64,000 nt of DNA. Source: Odobenus rosmarus divergens (taxonomy: Eukaryota > Chordata > Mammalia > Carnivora > Odobenidae). Shown here one piece after another: positions 12,561-24,659 of the stretch. Both the position numbers and the translations under genes were made by a program. Where the stretch lies: positions 168,854-232,853 of the forward strand of contig NW_004452148.1 of assembly GCF_000321225.1 (NCBI RefSeq). The letters are read 5' to 3'. Every line of letters begins with the position of its first letter. Position 1 is the first letter of the stretch. The notes under the pieces were generated by a model. It saw only the letters and a list, made by a program, of their open reading frames with translations, made no database searches and was not told where the DNA came from.

Positions 12561-13204
12561 AATGCTCATACATAAAATTAAATTTAAAAGTCTGACTCTA
12601 TGCCTATCATGTATCCTTCATCAGCTGATATAGTAATTTCCCTTCAGCATGCTAAATACTTTTATCAATAAAGTACAAATGAACATTATTGTGGAATGGT
12701 GTTTCCAGATTGCTTTTGACACACAGAAAGATCTTAAATATTTGCAGTTATATACACAAAATAATAGCTTGCAAATGCCCTATGCGGTAACTGTGGCTTC
12801 AAATTCAAAATGTGCAATAAGATTAGTCCAACTAAGATTAAGAGTTTGGATGTTAATTGGACTGATGATTATTTTTTCATTTTGTAATGCTTAATAACTA
12901 CTCTTTTCTTGAATGATAGGAATCACCTGATTGCTGTTCAATTGGTAAAAAAAAAAAGATAAATGACTAAAATTCCTTATCTTTAGTGAAATTCTTTCTG
13001 GATTTAGTTCCACAGAATTACATAAAAGCCAAAGATTATTATTTTGGGGCAAAATTGGGCTTGACCACAATTTTTTTAGTATGTAAAACAGGGGCCCTAT
13101 TACACTCACTGTGTTGTGCCATTAACAGGAATAGGAGTGAAATAATGTTAGACTTTAATGCAAGTAGTTTGCATATTGTGACCAGTAGAGTTCTACAGTG
13201 TCCA

Positions 13205-13335
13205 CCAATGACTCACATATTTGTATAATTCTCTCCCTTTGATTCTTTACTTGAGTGTAGTCTGTGAATATAATGGGATTTTATTCCTGTGATTATATTA
13301 CCTTATATGACAAAGATGAGGGAATTTTGATGATG
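13205..13335 (+). repeat. Possible MaLR/MLT1-like LTR remnant
   Basis: A 'tctccctttga...cttgagtgtagtctgtga' block is followed by 'tgattatattaccttatatgacaaagatgagggaattttgatgatgcaattaa'. This order resembles the start of MLT1-type LTRs in sense orientation, also seen in reverse at 6232-6810. The rest of the LTR is not visible. Confidence 0.4.
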
Positions 13336-13524
13336 CAATTAAACAGTTTTATGCCTAGAAATGGACATGCCTTCTGATAGGATTTTAATATGTGAGGTGA
13401 GGAATATTAATCTAGTTAAGAATTGGGCTGGGTTTGAGATTTGTGGTTGATATGGTTATTCTAAGTTCTCTACAATCACGTTGTTCAATGATACTGAATT
13501 TAGGTGAGGGCTGGTTTGCCAAGG

Positions 13525-13599
13525 TTCTTTTTTTTTCTTCTTTTTCTCCTCTCCTCCCCTCCCCTCCCCTCCCCTCCTCTCCTCCTCTCTTTTCTCTTT
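13525..13599 (+). repeat. Polypyrimidine tract with (CTCCC)n core
   Basis: 75 uninterrupted pyrimidines on the + strand, with a CTCCC repeat of about five units near 13550-13576. CT-rich sequence continues past a single G at 13600 to about 13650. Long homopurine-homopyrimidine tracts can form triplex (H-DNA) structures. The 81-codon frame across it is a composition artefact. Confidence 0.9.
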
Positions 13600-13679
13600 G
13601 TCCTTTTTTCCCTCTCTCTTCTCTTTTATTCCTACTCTACTCTCTCAGCTTTTGGCTCTTTTTTATGCTGTGCTTCTGA

Positions 13680-13925
13680 TTAAGCCTTCATCTTAGAGAT
13701 GAACATGATCCTGATCTGTGGCGGTGTGCCTGTTCCGTGCTCCTGCCCCTTCCTGGAATAGCTCAGAGTACAGCACATATGCCTGCTCCGTCCCCAGAGG
13801 CAGAATGCTTTTTTCTTGCTCTTTTCCTTCAGGTGCAGTTGGTTTTCATCAGTGCCCTACCATGACAATGTCGTCACCCTTCCGCCAAGAGTTTAAGACT
13901 TTGAAGTTGCTCATGTTTTAATAAA
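13680..13925. other. Locally GC-richer unassigned patch
   Basis: About 240 bp with clearly higher GC than its surroundings. The 67-codon frame at 13718-13921 has no recognisable domain. It could be a decayed pseudogene exon, part of an LTR begun at 13205, or chance. Confidence 0.3.
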
Positions 13926-14370
13926 TTGTTCATGTAAACTCTGAGCAATTGATAAGAGTAAAAATGATCTTGCCACTTGGAGGGTGATGAAATGGCTTCT
14001 AGTGATACGAATCATAGGAATCATTGTCCTAATGTGATTTATTTGTGATTTCAGCTTTTATGCTGAAGGGAATACTTAACCTGTACTTAACTTGACATCC
14101 TGCTTTTCCTGTTAAGCAGAATTCTAAGAAATGTTATCTCTTTAAATACTGTTTTCCCTAATAGGGCTTATCTTTATTCTAAATCCAGATATGCCATGAA
14201 AGTAGCAATAAGCTGTCCATAATTTCTTGATTTTGATAAATTTTCTTCATAGAATCACCAGCTTTTATCCAAGCAGCCCCCCACGTTTAAAGGAAAGACC
14301 TGATAACTTTCTTTCAAAATCTTTTTATCCTTACCTCAATCCTAAATGGACAAAGGAAACAACACATTCT

Positions 14371-15020
14371 TTTTTTTTAAATTGTATTATGTTATGTTAA
14401 TCACCATATATTACATCATTAGTTTTTGATGTAGTGTTCCATGATTCATTGTTTGCTTATAACATCCAGTGCCCCATTCAGTACGTGCCCTCTTTAATAC
14501 CCATCACCAGGCTAACCCATCCCCCCACCCCCTCCCCTCTAGAAACCTCAATTTGCTTCTCAGAGTCCATTGTCTCTCATGGTTCATCTCCCCCTCCGAT
14601 TTCCCCTCCTTCATTTTTCCCTTCCTACTACCTTTTTTTTTTTTTTTAAATATATACTGTATTATTTGTTTCAGAGGTACAGGTCTATGATTCAACAGTC
14701 TTACACAATTCACAGCGCTCACCATAGCACATACCCTCCCCAATGTCTATCACCCAGCCACCCCACCACCCTCCTCCACTCCAGCAACCCTCAGTTTGTT
14801 TCCTGAGATTAAGAATTCCTCATACCAGTGAGATCATATGATACGTGTCTTTCTCTGATTGACTAATTTCGCTGAGCATAATACCCTCCAGTTCCATCCA
14901 TGTCACTGCAAATGGCAAGATTTCATTCCTTTTGATGGCTGCATAATATTCCGTTGTGTATATATACCACATGTTCTTTATCCATTCATCTATCGATGGA
15001 CATCTTGCCTCTTTCCATAG
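14371..15020 (-). mobile_element. 5'-truncated carnivore L1 with 17-bp TSD
   Basis: On the minus strand it runs from the ORF2 C-terminus (15020 down to about 14815) through a 3' UTR to a poly-A tail at 14371-14378. The 3' UTR has two blocks joined at an A-rich tract near 14632-14650. The exact duplication AGGAAACAACACATTCT lies at 14354-14370 and 15021-15037, so both ends are defined. The insert is about 650 bp of a roughly 6-kb parent, a typical target-primed reverse transcription product. Confidence 0.96.
14815..15020 (-). pseudogene. L1 ORF2 C-terminal fragment
   Basis: The minus-strand frame reads CPSIDEWIKNMWYIYTTEYY, then AAIKRNEILPFA, WMELEGIMLSEISQSEKD and YHMISL, the standard extreme C-terminus of mammalian L1 ORF2p. 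The open frame extends upstream to 15107 only by running into flanking DNA. No RT or endonuclease domain is present, so it cannot act. Confidence 0.93.
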
Positions 15021-15039
15021 AGGAAACAACACATTCTCC

Positions 15040-15950
15040 TGAGATTTTTGTTCTTTGAATTTTAGGACAATGAAGATTCTCTTCAGGGGTATTGCAGCCC
15101 ACAGCAATGAATCAAATCATATATTACTACCTTAGGATTTTTGCTGGAGATGCTGTCACTGACACACCATGAGATGTAATGAATACTACCAACAAATTAG
15201 AACATTAGGAAATTGACAAGAAAGTTAAGTTATTAACCAGTTTTTCCTTTGTCACCAAGAACTAAAAGTAAAGACTTCCATTCTAATTCTGCATTGACTC
15301 AGTCTAGAGACATTATTTGAAACCATCTGGATGGCTAAGAATCATATCGCTGCTGTACTTTACCAGCAGTTGGAATCAAAAGATGTAGTGGAATTCATTT
15401 GTAATGTGTCGTTATCTTGGCCCAAGCTTCTAGCTACTGAATGAGCTCCTTACACTGCTTGTTCAGTGGCTGTTGAGAGAGATAGTTACTTTTGATAATC
15501 AGTCACTGGAAATTATGCCCAGGGAGGGAAGGAAGACTTTGGATAAACCTATCCACCTTATCAAGTAGTTCACAATATAGCTTCCTCTATTATGACCCTT
15601 AACAAATACTTATTTTTTAAACATTTTGTTGGGTTTATATTTTTCCTGACTTCATTTCCACATAAATAAAGGTATAATTCCTCTTGTAACTTCCCTATAA
15701 TGCATGTTCTTCAGACATGGAGGAGTAGGGATTATTGAGGAATCAGGGGTGGAGGTCAAGGATATAAAATGTTTATATTTCCTTCATTTAAAAATAATTT
15801 ACTTTTCCTTTTGAATTGCTTTCTACTTAGTAAAATGGGCTATCCATGTGATCCTTCTCATAGTTATTACTTAATAGTATTGCCCTATTCATTTATATTT
15901 CCTATACTCTGTATTTATGAGGGGATTAAGAGCTATATACTAGTTATAAA
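15040..15950. other. Unassigned AT-rich sequence
   Basis: No gene or repeat recognised in these 900 bp. Only short frames are present. Confidence 0.4.
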
Positions 15951-15954
15951 CTAA

Positions 15955-16138
15955 ATAAGTCATGGGAATGTAATGCATAGCATAGGCAATACAGTCAATA
16001 ATAATGCAATATTACTGACAGATGGTAACTAGACCTATGGAGGTGATCATTTCCTTATGTATAAAAATATCAAATCAATATGTTGTATACCTGAAACTAA
16101 TATTCTATGTGAATTATAAAGCAATAAATTATTTTTCA
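15955..16138 (+). mobile_element. Old L1 3' end (L1M-type)
   Basis: The block 'tcatgggaatgtaatgcatagcat..', 'ggtaactagacctatggaggtgatcatttc', 'atatcaaatcaatatgttgtatacctgaaactaatat' and 'gtgaattataaagcaataaa' follows the 3' terminus of L1MA/L1MB-type elements in order. It is moderately diverged and I see no clear TSD. Confidence 0.65.
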
Positions 16139-16139
16139 T

Positions 16140-19100
16140 TTAAAAGAGCTCAAGAAGACTTGTTTGAAAGAACATGTTGGTTTTATATTTCTATAAATTA
16201 TATCCAAATTTGTTTGTTGATTCTTATTTATCTTGTGAAGAAATGAGAAGAAATTGTTTCAACAAAGATACAGATTGCCCCATTTATATTATTATGTCTC
16301 CCAGTATCTTATTTTTTATATACAAGGTTATTGCCACCTTTATGGTTCAGTAAGTGACTGCAGCCTTATTGGGAATTTCAATAAGGACATCAAGGGAACA
16401 TCTAGACTCACTTGAAACCATAGTTGCATTCATCTTGGAGTAATAGACAATCCATCATAGAGGCTTGTCCTGCCTGACCTAATATAAGTCTTGTCCTGGG
16501 AATTTCAGATTGACCTGGTAGTTTGTCTGAGTCACTCACCATTCTTAGGCAAAACTACGAAGACTGGTAAGAGTTATCATCTATATATAAGGATATATTA
16601 GACATAAAATTAATCTTTACCTAATTGTTATAATCTTTTCTGTTATGATTTTGGAGGTGAAAATCATGACAGAGAATAGTAAATATCTATTAGAGAAGAA
16701 AAAAGTAAAATAAAGTTTAAATTACTTAGGTGAATCAAAATTTTAGTTATAGGTACTTACCATATTATTGAATTTAATCAAATTATTATTTTCTTCAGAT
16801 GTAGTCAGTTTCAGTATAAATTTTGAGTGATAATCAAGGTTAAATAAATAGACAAGTACTGTGAGGTAAAACAGTTTGTCTAAATTATTTGGTGTGATCA
16901 CACCCACTGACAACAAAGTTCTCTTTGCATGAATGATTAGGCAGAATGCCATTAAAACTACTCTATGCTAAATGAAGTAGACTTTTGTTTTTCTTTCTGG
17001 CAAGTTCAATTTAAGTCAGATGATTTAGTAGTGAACAAACAATATAAAAACACAAAAAATAACAATAATGCTGTATTGCCTATGTTGTTTGTGGTAGTTC
17101 CATTCATCATATTGTGGTTAAAACTACCAGAATATCCCTTCATTTTGTGCCATGAGAGTCGAGGCTAATTTCCTTAAGACAGAATAGCAATTAGAAAAGC
17201 ATGCCATTCTAATCTCTGCTTCAGGATACCTGGAAGAGACTTAAAAAGCAATAGAAAGAAACTCCATTAGATAAGATGGTTATTTGTAGGGGGCAGGCAG
17301 TTCAATTGATTTATTCAATGTAGTGAAAAAATTGAATTCAGTAGGAGCATGAGGGGGCTGTGTTTCTTCTAACACAAAAATAGTCTAGGATTGACTCTTT
17401 TAAGGTCATGGACAAAAGAGGGTCATCCCATCCCAGCACAGAATGACAAAGCAAATGTATATAGGTTTGTGGATTAAAGAAAAAAAGCCCAAATACACCA
17501 ATCAAAATTCTGGATGATTTTATTAAGGTTTGGCTATAAATGTTTAAATCTTTAAAAACATTGTTTAAACAAATAAAAATCTAGTTGCCTCACTCATTTA
17601 GAAAAGACTATTCTGACTGAGAATGAGAAAATGTTTTTACCAAACACATCTAGGACATAATTAATGTATTCACAAACCTTGGTAAATTTCTGTCTAAGAG
17701 TTAAAAATAAGAGAAGATATGTGATTATGTGAAGTGATGCTTCAGGGATCAGGAGGTTTGTGATGTTTTGGAACACTTTATAAATTACTAGAAATCACTA
17801 GGTCTAAAACTGGGGTCAAGGGGGTATAACAATTGCGTGAGCTTTTTATAAATGCATTCAAATAAATTTTAGCCAAAACTCCAAATTTGTCCCTTGAATG
17901 CTTTAATTTCATTATCTTCAGAACATGATTTTACTAGAAATGCCATTGTCAATATAGCACTTAACAATAGCATGTATGCTTAAATTTTCATTTTGATACC
18001 ATATTAACAGTTCTCAAACTGTATGGAATATATTTTATATCTTTGAGATTTTGTTTGAAAGTTTAGGTTTCCTAAGTCAAAGGAGGTTAAAAATAACTAT
18101 GTAAATAGGATCCAGCTGAATGTTATATGTTCTCTCTTTATTCCCAAGGGTCATATTCATGACATAGCACTGAATTTATGTTAAAATATTGTTCTGAGAG
18201 CAGTGTTGACATAAGATAATGTGATTTATGCTTCCCATCCATCATATTGACAGATTTTAGACAGATGTCGCTGTTTGTCAAACATGGTACAAAACCAGGC
18301 AAAACCCCACAATATCATGAAAACTATTTGCCTTTATCACCATCTCATCCATCTTTCATTTCTATGAAAATTTTAGCGTTAGAAATAATGATTGATTCAA
18401 TAGGAAATTTCAAAATGTTTTTGTTAAACAATTTTCCCCTGAAGACACTTAACACTTGTCACTCAGTTGTCATTCCAATAAAATGTGGTATTTTAATTTC
18501 AGTCAAATAAACATATAAAATGTATTACATATGAACAGAATGAGCAAGGTTGAGGATTTTGTTTTAAATAAATGAAACAAAGTAAATACTAGGGAAATAA
18601 TGTCAAGTGAGTAATTTTTTTTCCTTGACAAACCTTAAATACTTGTGATAAAATAAGAACCTTTCCAATTTGCTAAAATTCTTTTCAATATGTTCAGACT
18701 GCATTTTACAGATATGGGTTGAATCTTTGTCATGTGCAAATGTGTATTAATCAATCACAAAATGAGTGGTATAGTATCAGGCCTCTGAGGCAGGTGAGAG
18801 GGTACTTGAGCCCAACGACTGTGTATCATAAATATCTATGTTATTATGCAAGATAACATCATCAAGGTCATCCATGGGATACTTACTAAAAACAGTTTTT
18901 CTCCTTTCAACTGACATAACTTTTACCTTGTATTTGTCTGTTTTCCCACACTGTTTGTTACCTCCACATGTGAAGGACACGTGCAGATGCTTACATATCT
19001 CTTGCTGCAGGTTTTATATATATTTTTTCTTGCTGCAGGTTTTAGATTGGATATTTAGTATAGAGAAGTTTCATTATACTAGCTGAGTGTTCAGGAATTT

Positions 19101-19380
19101 CTTAGATAAAACTCATAGGGACAGAGTATTTTCCTACTCTCTAGGAGGGCTAGCAATCTTGGAAAACTTTAGCAATTGCTGCTTTCATATAATTCTTAGT
19201 ATGCAATAGTACTTTATTGGTCTCTACAGATCGTACAAAAAAGGCTTAAGCTTGGACCCAGCATTCCAGGAGTTTACATTTTAGTTGAAAAAAACCTGTG
19301 AAAAATGTAATCATCCAAAGCTTTATACCGCAGTTCAGGTGAGGATATTATCAGATGGTTAATATACAAAAAATTACATT
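16140..19380. other. Unassigned AT-rich sequence
   Basis: About 3.2 kb with no mobile element I can name. It holds a 17-bp direct repeat (TCTTGCTGCAGGTTTTA) at 19000-19016 and 19028-19044. Frames of up to 87 codons (18247-18510) lack recognisable domains. Confidence 0.4.
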
Positions 19381-19384
19381 AGTT

Positions 19385-19695
19385 ACTTCCAAGTGTGAGC
19401 CACAGAAAGCTCCATCAGTTTTACCTAAAATGATTATTCAAATGCAGATTTCTTGGAAATTGAATATATAACCCCAACTTAGTTTTTGAAAATTACTGTT
19501 TAAGGGTTGAAGGAAAGAAAAAATATAAATCTAATATAACTTAGTATTTAGTATTTTTGTGAATATGAAATTAGAGCCTTCAGATTCTGAGATTCGATCT
19601 CAGAGGTGTATTGTTTTGTTTTTGTTTTTTAATACATAAATATGACCCCAGGAATCTTCATTTCAAACTAATATTTCAGGTTCTTTGGTGCAGAA
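19385..19695 (+). repeat. Possible MER5-like (hAT-Charlie) remnant
   Basis: Phrases such as 'gtgagccacagaaagctccatca', 'caaatgcagatttcttgg', 'agattctgagattcgatctcagaggtg' and 'caggaatcttcatttcaaactaatatttcaggt' resemble the MER5 consensus in order. Extra sequence lies in the middle. The match is weak. Confidence 0.35.
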
Positions 19696-20179
19696 GTACT
19701 TAGAAGAAGACTTTGAAAAATATTGAAATAAAATTTGGTAAGAATGTTCAACTGGAAGCGATATCTAAATGACTATTAGAAGGGACAGAGGGCCATGTTT
19801 TGAAGGCAGAGATGTGACTGATCGCCTTACGTAATGGGAACTTGTTGTATGGATACATAGAAAATACTGGAAAGATAGAAATGTATCGAAAGACACACAG
19901 CAAATTATCTTGGATATGGATATGTAGATCAGGTCATAGTGGACATCAGACAAAATGATGAATTGTCCTTTATTTTTCCAGAAGACAAGTTGCTCTTGAC
20001 TCTGTAAGTTCACCATTATGGAGTCCACCCAAATCACATCTCTTCCATTGTTTCTATTCCATAAATAACTTCCTCCAGCCCAAATCTTGGCTTACTCATG
20101 GCTTCTGCTGCCTCAGAATGTTGCTCCTCAGTGTCTGGCTTTCTTTTTGCAGTATTGTATTTATTAAGAAAATGTATGG

Positions 20180-20390
20180 CATGTAATGAATGCTAATTTC
20201 ATAACAAACATGTCTACGTACATGGTCTTATTTACTTACCACAGCAAACTCGTGAGGTTAATATAGCTATCATTAACATTTTAGAATCAGAAAATTGAAG
20301 CTTAAAAATGTTAACTAACATACTACAAATCACAAATGTAGTATTGCTAAAGATATACTGATAATTCTGGATTTAGTTCTTAACTTTAAC
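20180..20390 (+). repeat. MIR SINE fragment
   Basis: The core block 'acatggtcttatttacttaccacagcaaactcgtgaggttaatat' and 'cattttagaatcagaaaattgaagcttaaaaatgttaactaacatac' follows the MIR consensus (..tatctcatttaatcctcacaacaaccctatgaggta.. then ..ttttacagatgaggaaactgaggc..). Heavily diverged. Confidence 0.6.
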
Positions 20391-20399
20391 CAGCTCTTT

Positions 20400-21080
20400 C
20401 CCAACACAGTATATTATTTCTTTGATTGGTGACATACAAGGGTAGAACCTGGACACTACTCAGAACAGAGTTAGGTGTTAAAGAGACTGTTCACTGGACT
20501 AAATTTATTGACCAGTGATGACCTGTCCAGTCCAAACAGTTGACACCTAGAGAGTAGGTTCACATGGTTTAAGACATGGTATTCCATTTGCAAAATTCAC
20601 CTTCATAAAGCTGTTTCTGGATCACATCCTCAGAAGAAAATATAATGTCAGACCTTGACTAAAACTATAATAATTTAGACATTAGAGAAAAGATATTATT
20701 CATAACTCAACCAAACAGCTAATTACCATGTAAGGATAATAAGCTAATTTCTTCTAATATTTTCAAAATTTTTATCATGAATTTTATGTTATACAGTTGG
20801 AATTTTTCTGTGCATACAGCATCGTAGCAAATTTTCAGTAAAGATCCAGGAGTAATCTCATGGGTAATTTTACTAAAACTTCTCCCAAAATAAAAGGCTA
20901 ATGTATAAAATATTTTGAACTTTTATTAAGATATAGTAGCCATACTGAAACAAGAGGACAAGATCTTTTGCTCCAAAAACAAAGAACAAATATATATATT
21001 AGCTTTTTCCTTGCTGAAGGGGCCTCAAACCAATTCAGACTCACATAATATGAAACCTTACACTTTCACATTAAGAGCAG
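20400..21080. other. Unassigned AT-rich sequence
   Basis: No gene or repeat recognised. Confidence 0.4.
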
Positions 21081-21119
21081 TGCTAAATATACTGTGATTT
21101 GTTCCTTTTGGGTCTAGTT

Positions 21120-21725
21120 TTAAAATCTCTATATCCAAGATTATGAATCTATTCTCATAAATTTTCTTCTAATAATTCTAAAATTTACTTTTAACATTTG
21201 GGTTTTTAACCCTTCCAGGATATATTTTGTGCATGACATTATGGGGTTTTTTCCAATATGTTTATTAAAAACCCAGTTTTGTCTACGTTGAATCTTATAC
21301 ATCTGTCTTCATATCTTTCTTTTATTCTCATATTTTCTGTCCTTTCTTCATTAGGTATAGCTAGCACTTCACAGTATTTTCCGATTATTCATTGTATTTT
21401 TCTTGTTTTTAATATTTAATTCCCTTTATTAAATTTCTGTTTCCTTTCTAACTGCTCTCTCAGCTCCACTAAGTCATTTTTGTGTGTGTGTTTTCTTAAA
21501 ATCTTTTGTCTTAAACTTTCTGATCTCTACTTTCAGGTTTTTTTCTTTTAAGTATTCATCTTGTCTGTAATATATTTCAGAACATTAAAAACTATTTGCA
21601 ATTCGTATGTGTTTATTAGTCTGCTTTCCAATTTTGTTCTTTGATTCTTTTTTTTTAATTTTTAGCCATTTTTCTGAATAGGAGTACAGTTCAATTCTTT
21701 CTAATCAAGCCTTGGAAAGCGGTTT
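21120..21725 (-). repeat. Possible ancient L1 in antisense
   Basis: The 'cataaattttcttctaataattctaaaa...acatttgggtttttaaccctt' block resembles antisense L1 ORF2. The T-rich stretch after it resembles antisense L1M 5' sequence, like that at 480-900. Evidence is weak. Confidence 0.3.
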
Positions 21726-21727
21726 TC

Positions 21728-21921
21728 TTTATTTTTTTAATTTAAGATTTTATTTATTTATTAGAGAGACAGAGGTTGAGGACAAGTGAGGGGAGAGGCA
21801 GACAGAGAAACAGACTCCCCACTGAACAGGGAGCCTGATGCAGGGCTGGATCCCAGGACCCCGGGATCATGACCTGAGCCAAAGGTAGATGCTTAACGGA
21901 CTGAGTCACCCAGGCGCCCCA
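21728..21921 (-). mobile_element. Can-SINE with 12-bp TSD
   Basis: The reverse complement begins GGGGCGCCTGGGTGACTCAG and ends in an A-rich tail (left edge). The duplication AAAGCGGTTTTC at 21716-21727 matches AAAGTGGTTTTC at 21922-21933 with one CpG-type mismatch. The middle carries a degenerate purine-rich tract. Confidence 0.94.
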
Positions 21922-21956
21922 AAAGTGGTTTTCAATATTACCTTCTAAATAATTAT

Positions 21957-21958
<2 letters not shown>

Positions 21959-21994
<36 letters not shown>
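21959..21994 (+). repeat. (TG)18 microsatellite
   Basis: 36 bp of uninterrupted TG dinucleotide, 25 bp beyond the SINE duplication. Long perfect TG tracts are usually length-variable and can adopt Z-DNA. Confidence 0.98.
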
Positions 21995-21995
<1 letters not shown>

Positions 21996-22189
21996 TCACT
22001 GGTAAGATAACAGAGTGATGAGAGTGTGGGCTACATCAATCTGCCACTTTCACTTGGATTTCCCCTCGGCTTTCACACTCATGTGTCTATATGGTTCACA
22101 GAAGAAACTTCCTGTCTCCTTTTTTTTTTCTAGTGGGCTTGACTATAGAATTTTTCCTGTGCTAGTAAGTTAGGTTATAGGGATCTGTA

Positions 22190-22372
22190 TTTCTTTGACT
22201 GTGGTCCCTAACTCAGCCATATCTTTATTACCTAGAAACTTGTTCTAAATGCATATCTTTTGGTCCCACTCTATACCTACTGAATCAGAAATGTTGTGTT
22301 TGAGGCCCAAAAATCTGTATTTCAATAAGTACTACAAGTAATTTTAACATTCAGTAAAATTTGAAAACCACT
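22190..22372 (+). mobile_element. MER5A-like DNA transposon (hAT-Charlie)
   Basis: The order 'cctagaaacttgttctaaatgcatatc', 'ccactctatacctactgaatcagaaa', 'gaggcccaaaaatctgtattt' and the terminal 'ttgaaaaccactg' matches MER5A. It is a non-autonomous hAT-Charlie element with no transposase. Confidence 0.7.
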
Positions 22373-22379
22373 GATAATA

Positions 22380-24060
22380 AACGACAGAATTGTAGCTCAA
22401 GTCTCTACTCTCTTCTCTAATTTCACCTCTGTTTAGAGTGTTTAACATCTTTCCTGCTCTTAAACTTTTTCATGTACTCAATCAATATTCCTATCTTTTA
22501 TTGTTCTATTCAAAGATTGATGGCTATGCCTTTCAAGTCAGTGCAACCTACTTTGGGGAAAATACAGAGCCTGCTCAGATCTAAGGGGGAATGGTTTAAC
22601 CTTGGAATAGCAGTCTCATCTAGATCTAGATTCTTCCAGAGTCTGTGTTTGGGTATTATAGCATTTCTGTTTTTTCATATGTGATAAGGGATTTTTATTT
22701 GTTTTTTGTTTTTCCCTTTGTTTCTTATTGCCTTCCAACTATTGCATAGGTTAAATTAAAAGTCCTTGGAGGCAAAATACAATGAAAACAAAAGAAAAGA
22801 AAAACAAACTTTAAATGCTTGCCATTCTAATCCAAAGATATGAAGGAAAGGAAACACTAAGGAATATTTAATTTTTTTCCTCATAAAATTGAAATAAATA
22901 AGACTAAACTTGAAACTTAAAGTAAACATTAGAAAGAGACATTCATGAGTTTTTGTTTAAACAAAACATAGTAGATCAAGTTGTTTGAGTTTGAGTCAAG
23001 AATAATAACTTAAAATTATATTTAAAATTAAAATACATTAATAATTTGTAGGTATATATCCTGTGAGTATAGAGTCTCACAAATGTTAAGATAATAATCT
23101 CAAATAAAACCATAAATAAAGTCATGGAATAACCTTTGTTTAGCAGAAATGAAATTTTAATGGGTAACTTCTTTATGCATAGAAAAAAGAATCATCAAAT
23201 AGGTGTTCTAGGGATATTTTTTTCTTAGGTAAGACAAGAAATGAGCTTAATATCTAGTGGTAGTCAATGAATATTAGAGACCAGTCAGCCTGGGTATTAT
23301 TTTGGATATTTATAAAATTAGCAAATAACATATATATAATAACCAAAAGGTCAGTAGGTTTTAAAATTGTCCACAAGCCTGATAGTTCATGGTAATGAAA
23401 TAACTTTGATGTTAAAATGCTTTGCTCTTTGAATCAAATTAAAAATGAATTCTGACAATACTACAAATATTCTTTAATAAATAATAGTCATCATAAACTT
23501 CTTAGCAGTTTATGCTTTTAAAGCTAATGTTTTCTGGCAACAGAAATCTTCATAGTCCCTTAGCCATTGATTAATTTCAATAATTAGTAGCAACTTTGAT
23601 AGTTAATCCTCAAAGCATGCATTTCATATTAATATTCTGATTCTTTTAAGCAGAAAATTAACAAATTATGTAATCTGAGGGGAGAATGAATTCGTAATTA
23701 TTTGGCAAACAAAATGTTTTACCAGAAAAATATCCATGAACTTATCTCTAAGCCAAGATCTTTTGTTAGCCATTTATCATTTGTAGCCTACTGAATTTTA
23801 TTTTGATCTCTATGTTCTTTCTTTTTCCCTTTCTCTCTCTCATTCTCTTTCTCTTTCTCTCTTCTGTATTTTCTCTGATTAATAAGCATTGAATAAGTTA
23901 GTTTTTACATGAGACACTGCTCAAATCATTGGAAAAATATATGACTACATTTATGTAGAAAAAGTTCATTTCTTTCTTAATCCTCCTCCCAGAAACAACA
24001 ACTAAAACAAAATGCAAGAACACCCCTCTTTTTAGACTTTTCATAATAATAGGATGCCTC
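22380..24060. other. Unassigned AT-rich sequence with pyrimidine tract
   Basis: No gene or named repeat, apart from a CT-rich low-complexity tract at 23816-23868. 22,870-23,750 is strongly AT-rich without repeat signatures. Confidence 0.4.
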
Positions 24061-24062
24061 TC

Positions 24063-24245
24063 ATTGATGGTAGTGTGCACTAGACCCTGTGCTAAGGACT
24101 TAACTCACCATCTCATTTTACCTACAGTTTGTTTTTAAGGAATACATTATTTTATCCGTTCTGTGGTGAAGAATTTCATAGTGATTAAGTCATATAACTC
24201 GATGTCTGAGAAGCAGTAAATGTCATTTTGGGAATTTGAGTGTGG
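24063..24245 (+). repeat. MIR SINE fragment
   Basis: 'gcactagaccctgtgctaaggactt', 'ccatctcatttt', 'ggtgaagaatttcatagtgattaagtcatataactc' and 'gggaatttgagtgtgggtct' match MIR in order. Confidence 0.65.
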
Positions 24246-24368
24246 GTCTATGTCAAAAGCCCTCATTGAATTAAAGACATAATTTTCTCAGAGAAAGTTC
24301 TGTATGTTTTTTTTTCTTTTAAACGTAGATAAATATTTCCAAGACAGCTACATTTCCCATTTTCACCA

Positions 24369-24394
24369 GGTTTTGTTTGTTTGTTTGTTTGTTT
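24369..24394 (+). repeat. (TTTG)n microsatellite
   Basis: About five TTTG units in a row between two T-runs. Confidence 0.9.
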
Positions 24395-24584
24395 TTGGTA
24401 GGCAAGGGAATAATCGCTCTTGAGGCAATTTCTTGAAGCATCCACTACCCACTGAGAAAAGGATATTCTTATTTAAAGCTCTCTGACTTTCATGATAATC
24501 CTGATTGGGGATCTAAACTGTGAGACTGTTTTTGATAAAGATGTATTAGACTGTACTAGAAAGGCTACCTTAAGAATGTCCTCA

Positions 24585-24650
24585 TAAGGATGAAAAATAC
24601 AGCACAGGGAATATAGTCAATATTGTAATATGCATTGTGGTGAAAAAAAA
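24585..24650 (+). repeat. Possible L1 3'-end fragment
   Basis: The phrase 'aaatacagcacagggaatatagtcaatattgtaata' resembles L1MA-type 3' ends. It is short and without a tail or TSD. Confidence 0.4.
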
Positions 24651-24659
24651 TTGAGAATG

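Noticed and set aside
13434..13679. Frame with long Ser/Pro/Leu run resembling a low-complexity protein
   Set aside because: It translates the polypyrimidine tract; composition artefact.
18838..19086. 82-codon frame with Cys and His residues
   Set aside because: No regular zinc-finger spacing; includes the 17-bp duplication. Treated as chance.
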